Source of the DNA: Marinibium conchae
GTDB taxonomy: Bacteria; Pseudomonadota; Gammaproteobacteria; Enterobacterales; Alteromonadaceae
NCBI RefSeq assembly: GCF_015595035.1
Contig: NZ_JADNRN010000001.1
Location: 62,001 to 126,000 of the forward strand
Reading direction: 5' to 3'
Length of the DNA: 64,000 nt
Of this stretch, positions 60,270 through 64,000 are shown piece after piece. The position numbers were made by a program, and so were the translations under genes. The notes under the pieces were generated by a model. That model was not told the origin of the DNA. It saw nothing but the letters and a program-made list of their open reading frames with translations, and searched no databases. Numbering within the stretch: position 1 is the first letter of the stretch; the number at the start of each line of letters is the position of its first letter.

Positions 60270-61670
60270 TTATTGGCTGACTTTCCCTGTAAACCAGTTT
60301 AGCGTAGCGTGCAGTTCAACTACTGTGCCCACTATTATAAGCGTGGGAGGTTTCAATGCTAAGGTATCAGGGTTATCGGCAATTGTTGCCAACGTGCCAG
60401 TAACGACCTTTTGATTGTTTCTTGTGGCGCCTTGCACCAGCGCAATTGGCATAGTCGAAGGCATCCCATTTTCGACGAGTTTATCACAAATGATGCGTAA
60501 ACCAGTGAGCCCCATGTAAAATACCAAAGTGTGATTTTGCTGAACCAAAGCAGGCCAATTTAGGTTGATAGTATTGTCGCGCAGGTGTCCTGTCGTAAAG
60601 GTAACCGATTGAGCGTGATCCCTGTGGGTTAGAGGAATACCGGCATAACTGGCAGCGCCGGTAGCCGCAGTAATCCCTGGTACAACTTGAAAATCAACGC
60701 CATGGTCAATGAGTGTTTCGATTTCTTCACCACCGCGACCAAAAATAAAGGGGTCACCGCCTTTTAACCTAACAACTCTATTACCGGCGAGGGCCTCTTT
60801 GGCAAGCAGTTCGTTAATCTCTTCCTGAGGTATTGTATGGTTGCTTTTCGCTTTGCCAACATAAATTTTTTCAGCATCACGTCGTACTAACTCTAAAATT
60901 TCTGGGCTAACAAGTCGATCGTAAACAACAACGTCGGCTTTTTGCATGAGGCGTAGAGCGCGAAAAGTTAGAAGATCGGGATCTCCAGGGCCCGCTCCTA
61001 CTAGATACACTTGACCAGCAGGTTTGTCGCCATTTTTATAGGCAATAAGTGCCTTATCTAGCTTTGCTGCAGCCAGATCATTATTGCCTTGTAGTACTGA
61101 TTCACCAATATCACCATCAAGCACTTCTTCCCAGAAGTAACGTCTATCAGTGACTGAGGATAAGCCTTCTTTAACTTTGTTGCGAAATTTCTCTGAGAAA
61201 TTCCCTAGAAGTTTGATGTTGGCCGGAATAACGCTTTCAAGCTTCTGACGAATGTAACGTAATAAAACGGGTGCAACGCCACCGCTGCTCATAGCAATAA
61301 TAATTGGGGAGCGGTCAACAATAGAAGGGGTGATAAATTTACACAAGGGCGTGTTATCTACTACGTTAACTAATAATTTACGAGCGTGCGCAATGTCATG
61401 AATATGCTTGTTAACAACCTCATCATCAGTTGCAACAAAAATCATTTGTTTGTCGTTAATATCATCATCTTCGAATTTACGATTTATTAAGGTGATTTGT
61501 TCAGACGCATCAGCCAAGCGTTGCACCGTGTCACTTACCCACGGCGAGACAATCGTAATCTTTGCTGGAGTCTTTAGCAGGAGTTCACATTTTCGAGCAG
61601 CTACTTCCCCAGCGCCAACGAGAAGACAATGTATGTGCTGAGCATCAACGAAAATTGGAAAGTACTTCAT
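60270..61670 (-). CDS. cysG: Siroheme synthase CysG
   Basis: A 466-residue trifunctional enzyme (E. coli 457) making siroheme from uroporphyrinogen III. The N-terminal part (1-210) is the NAD-dependent precorrin-2 dehydrogenase/ferrochelatase with LLVGAGEVAARKCELLL and DNTPLCKFITPSIVDRSPIIIAMSSGGVAPVLLR. The C-terminal part (about 215-460) is the SAM uroporphyrinogen methyltransferase with VYLVGAGPGDPDLLTFRALRLMQKADVVVYDRL and VRLKGGDPFIFGRGGEE. ATG 61670 (MKYFPIFVDAQ) matches the family; a longer in-frame start at 61754 adds an unrelated stretch. Siroheme serves sulfite and nitrite reductases. Confidence 0.96.
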   Translation of the reverse strand: MKYFPIFVDAQHIHCLLVGAGEVAARKCELLLKTPAKITIVSPWVSDTVQRLADASEQITLINRKFEDDDINDKQMIFVATDDEVVNKHIHDIAHARKLLVNVVDNTPLCKFITPSIVDRSPIIIAMSSGGVAPVLLRYIRQKLESVIPANIKLLGNFSEKFRNKVKEGLSSVTDRRYFWEEVLDGDIGESVLQGNNDLAAAKLDKALIAYKNGDKPAGQVYLVGAGPGDPDLLTFRALRLMQKADVVVYDRLVSPEILELVRRDAEKIYVGKAKSNHTIPQEEINELLAKEALAGNRVVRLKGGDPFIFGRGGEEIETLIDHGVDFQVVPGITAATGAASYAGIPLTHRDHAQSVTFTTGHLRDNTINLNWPALVQQNHTLVFYMGLTGLRIICDKLVENGMPSTMPIALVQGATRNNQKVVTGTLATIADNPDTLALKPPTLIIVGTVVELHATLNWFTGKVSQ

Positions 61671-61822
61671 AGTTATACCTGCATGTTTTAGTGTTCGTAG
61701 TATTGCGCTTTTGCTTATGCAAGGAAAGCATCTTTTAATCACTTGATATAACAAAAAGTAATTCTCAAGTTCTAGTCCGGCAAATGTGGTGTAGCAAGCT
61801 TACTCAGAATTGTAGTCGAAAA

Positions 61823-61844
61823 AAAAGCCACTAACGTGGCTTTT
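61823..61844 (-). terminator. Terminator of deaD
   Basis: AAAAGCCAC (61823-61831) pairs perfectly with GTGGCTTTT (61836-61844) around TAAC. On the minus strand the stem is followed by a run of T. It lies 5 bp past the deaD stop. Confidence 0.9.
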
Positions 61845-61849
61845 CAGTA

Positions 61850-63580
61850 TTACTTTTTGCGCTTCGGTGGTGTGTCGGACCACTCTCGAAGGTTCAGCCT
61901 TTGGCCTGCTACTCGAGTTTTCGCTAGGGTTTCTTTGGTTTCTTTTGGCATGCCCTTTGGCAAGTCAACAGTAGTAAAGTTGTCGTATATTTCTATCGCG
62001 CCAATATTTTTACTGCTGATGTTTGCTTCATTAGCGATAGCGCCAACGATATTACCGGGCTTCGCACCATGGGCATGGCCTACTTCAATTTTGAAGCGTT
62101 GCATACCTTCATCTGGTGTACTTTTACCACGAGGTTTACGTGAGCTACGGTCGTTTCTGCCTCGTTCGTTTCTCTCGTTTCGACCTTGTCTTCTGCCACT
62201 GTCGCGATCACGGTCTCGATCGTTGAATGTTGGCTTACTGTGTAGATCAGGACGGTCGGTTTCTTTCAATAGCAATGGTTCGTCGCCTTGAGCTACTTTA
62301 GCTAGGGCTGCCATTACTACATCTGGAGAGGCTTCAGTTTCTTCCATAATAGACTCTACAATAGGAATGTAGGATTCAATGGACTCATCTTTCATTGCAT
62401 CGACGATGCTTTGTTTGAACCTGACTAAGCGCGATTCATTAAGTTGTGTTATGGATGGGATTTCCATATTCTCAATGCGCTGTTTGGTAGTTTTCTCAAT
62501 CGCAAATAACAAGCGCTTTTCGCGGTGTGAAATGAATAGAATAGCATCACCGGTTCTTCCAGCTCGACCCGTTCTTCCGATTCTGTGAACATAGGATTCT
62601 GTATCGTAGGGAATGTCGAAGTTAATCACGTGACTCACGCGCTCAACATCAAGCCCTCGAGCAACAACGTCGGTTGCCACTAGAATATCGATTGTGCCTT
62701 GTTTGAGTTTTTCAACGGTTCTCTCACGAGCGTTTTGAGGAATGTCGCCATTCAGCGGCTCTACGTCATAACCGCGTGCCGTGAGTTTATCAGCAAGTTC
62801 AACAGTGGCTGTTTTCGTTCTCACGAAGATGATCATGCCGTCGAACTCTTCGACTTCCATAATGCGAGTAAGCGCTTCAAGTTTGTGATGCCCTGCCACT
62901 TGACAGTAGCGTTGCTTGATAGTGTTTGCCGTTGATACCTTAGATTCGATTTTAACATGCTCAGGATTCTTCAAATAACGTTTCGTTATTTTGCGGATCA
63001 CTTCAGGCATAGTTGCCGAAAATAGCGCTGTTTGACGTTCTTCCGGAGCATGGCTTAAAATAAGTTCGACGTCGTCTATAAAGCCCATGCGAAGCATTTC
63101 ATCGGCTTCATCAAGCACTAAAAAGCGAAGTTTATCTAGTTTTAGAGTTTTGCGTTTGATGTGGTCAATAATACGACCTGGCGTACCTACGACAACCTGA
63201 ACTCCGCGCTTAAGTTGGCGAATTTGGTTATCGTAAGACTGACCACCATATACTGGTAATACACGTATTTTCTTTGAGAAACTCGCATATACCTGGAATG
63301 CTTCGGCGACTTGGATAGCAAGCTCTCGCGTTGGAGCTAGTACCAATAGTTGCGTAAAATTATCGTCAGGGTCAATGTTTGACAGCATTGGTAATGCAAA
63401 TGCAGCTGTTTTCCCTGTGCCTGTTTGAGCTTGGCCCAAAAGGTCTCTACCTTCGAGTAAAAGTGGAATACTCTTGGCTTGTATTGGAGATGGCTTTTCA
63501 TAGCCAACTTTTTCTAACGCCTGTAATATGGGCGTTGGCAGATTTAGTTCTTTAAATGTAACATCGACAGTGTCGGTCAT
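61850..63580 (-). CDS. deaD: DEAD-box RNA helicase DeaD (CsdA)
   Basis: A 576-residue ATP-dependent RNA helicase used in ribosome assembly and cold adaptation. Core motifs: Q motif (TPILQALEKVGYEKPSPIQAK), Walker A AQTGTGKT, PTRELA, VLDEADEML, SAT in LFSATMP, VATDVVARGLDVERV and HRIGRTGRAG. Residues about 430-500 hold a disordered Arg/Asp-rich stretch (NDRDRDRDSGRRQGRNERNERGRNDRSSRKPRGK), then a DbpA-type RNA-binding domain (about 510-570). It is shorter than E. coli DeaD (629). ATG 63580 (MTDTVDVTF) is preferred over longer in-frame starts. It is divergent from the lipoprotein gene at 63844. Confidence 0.95.
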   Translation of the reverse strand: MTDTVDVTFKELNLPTPILQALEKVGYEKPSPIQAKSIPLLLEGRDLLGQAQTGTGKTAAFALPMLSNIDPDDNFTQLLVLAPTRELAIQVAEAFQVYASFSKKIRVLPVYGGQSYDNQIRQLKRGVQVVVGTPGRIIDHIKRKTLKLDKLRFLVLDEADEMLRMGFIDDVELILSHAPEERQTALFSATMPEVIRKITKRYLKNPEHVKIESKVSTANTIKQRYCQVAGHHKLEALTRIMEVEEFDGMIIFVRTKTATVELADKLTARGYDVEPLNGDIPQNARERTVEKLKQGTIDILVATDVVARGLDVERVSHVINFDIPYDTESYVHRIGRTGRAGRTGDAILFISHREKRLLFAIEKTTKQRIENMEIPSITQLNESRLVRFKQSIVDAMKDESIESYIPIVESIMEETEASPDVVMAALAKVAQGDEPLLLKETDRPDLHSKPTFNDRDRDRDSGRRQGRNERNERGRNDRSSRKPRGKSTPDEGMQRFKIEVGHAHGAKPGNIVGAIANEANISSKNIGAIEIYDNFTTVDLPKGMPKETKETLAKTRVAGQRLNLREWSDTPPKRKK

Positions 63581-63843
63581 CGGGTATCCTGATAGACTGA
63601 AAAAAGGGGCGTTGCAGAGAGGATGCGAGAGCCTTCGTAATGCGGGAGTATATAAGAAATTTATATAAGTTTCCATCACTACATAGGCTTATTCGTAAGC
63701 TTATGAGTTACAAGGTATTAATTAAGTAGAAACCAATAGCCATTACGCGTTATATTGGATCTTAATGAGATTAATGGCTTTTCGAAGCGCTATAATCGAC
63801 GCAAATTTAAACGATGCAAAAACTTAAAAGGACGTTAAAGAAC

Positions 63844-64000
63844 ATGATATTTCGATCCAAGCTTGCCCCCACTTCTGAACACACTGCACTGAAGCGTTCG
63901 TCCGAGCCGAAAAAACGCTCTTCAGGTTTAACTGGAGTGGCTGCATCGTTAGCGCTAGTATTTGCATTGTCGGGCTGTGCAAAAAAAACCACTGAAGATC
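63844..64000 (+). CDS. Predicted lipoprotein, N-terminal fragment
   Basis: The frame runs off the end of the window; 52 residues are seen. A long basic n-region (about 1-28, with KRSSEPKKRSSG) precedes a hydrophobic segment GVAASLALVFA and a lipobox LSGC with Cys at about residue 45, followed by AKKTTED. This is the start of a type II signal peptide, so the product is a lipoprotein; Ala after the Cys is compatible with outer-membrane sorting. The mature protein cannot be identified. AAGGA lies about 11 bases before ATG 63844. It is divergent from deaD. Confidence 0.7.
   Translation, partial: MIFRSKLAPTSEHTALKRSSEPKKRSSGLTGVAASLALVFALSGCAKKTTED

Noticed and set aside
63807-63992. Minus-strand frame opposite the lipoprotein start
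   Set aside because: The plus strand encodes a clear lipoprotein signal peptide with a lipobox; the opposite frame shows no coding features.

Overview
The window reads as chromosomal DNA of a marine-type gammaproteobacterium, most likely in or near the Alteromonadales. This is an inference: the proteins look closest in length and motif to Enterobacteriaceae/Alteromonadales orthologues (FadBA, Slt, RpoS-NlpD-YqaA-Pcm, TruD-IspF-IspD-FtsB, PriA, FtsN beginning MAQRDYV, HslVU, AhpC/AhpF, TamAB), the gene order follows gammaproteobacterial blocks, the DNA is moderately AT-rich, and a xylan locus sits beside the housekeeping genes. No tRNA, rRNA, CRISPR array or intact insertion sequence was seen.

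Layout. 1-2021: the tail of a serine hydrolase, then a LytS-type sensor kinase and a LytTR regulator, all overlapping or abutting. 2280-6624: xylan use (GH10 xylanase lipoprotein, GPH-type sugar symporter, GH43 xylosidase). 6702-10042: fadBA fatty-acid beta-oxidation operon (minus strand). 10306-13736: slt and pepQ. 13746-17704: ispB diverging from rplU-rpmA, then obgE and folA; a 311-bp foldback sequence lies between rpmA and obgE. 17740-26173: a long minus-strand block of an envelope protein (TIGR03545-like), ftsB-ispD-ispF-truD, pcm-yqaA-nlpD-rpoS and an unknown membrane protein; surE, usually between truD and pcm, is absent. 26506-34555: putA, a UPF0126/TRIC membrane protein, the divergent ygiM/ygiF pair and a GAF/ATPase kinase-like protein without a recognisable phospho-acceptor His. 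34970-38833: ahpC, ahpF and a short malic enzyme. 39303-44755: rpmE, priA, ftsN, hslV, hslU. 44975-55153: a double-glycine leader peptide, tamA-tamB, and on the opposite strand an export operon (membrane fusion protein, peptidase-containing ABC transporter, single-domain LuxR-type regulator). 55597-64000: a propeller-amidohydrolase, a transglutaminase-like protein, cysG, deaD and the start of a lipoprotein gene.

The most interesting unit is 44975-55153. A 64-residue peptide with a microcin V-like Gly-Gly leader lies about 6 kb from a CvaA/CvaB-like export operon, with tamAB on the opposite strand in between. The core is acidic and Cys-free, no immunity gene was recognised, and the promoter region of the export operon carries a 15-bp inverted repeat. 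This looks like an uncharacterised secreted-peptide system, either a bacteriocin or a signal. The second notable item is a pair of nested-palindrome elements (15615-15925 and 35659-35802) that share short motifs and may belong to one family of mobile or structured intergenic repeats.

Functions were assigned from motifs and from recall of family sequences; no database search was run. Start codons were moved inward from the longest reading frame wherever a Shine-Dalgarno sequence and family alignment agreed (fadB, ispB, rplU, rpoS, truD, ispF, rpmE, priA, tamA, the ABC transporter, the amidohydrolase, cysG, deaD).
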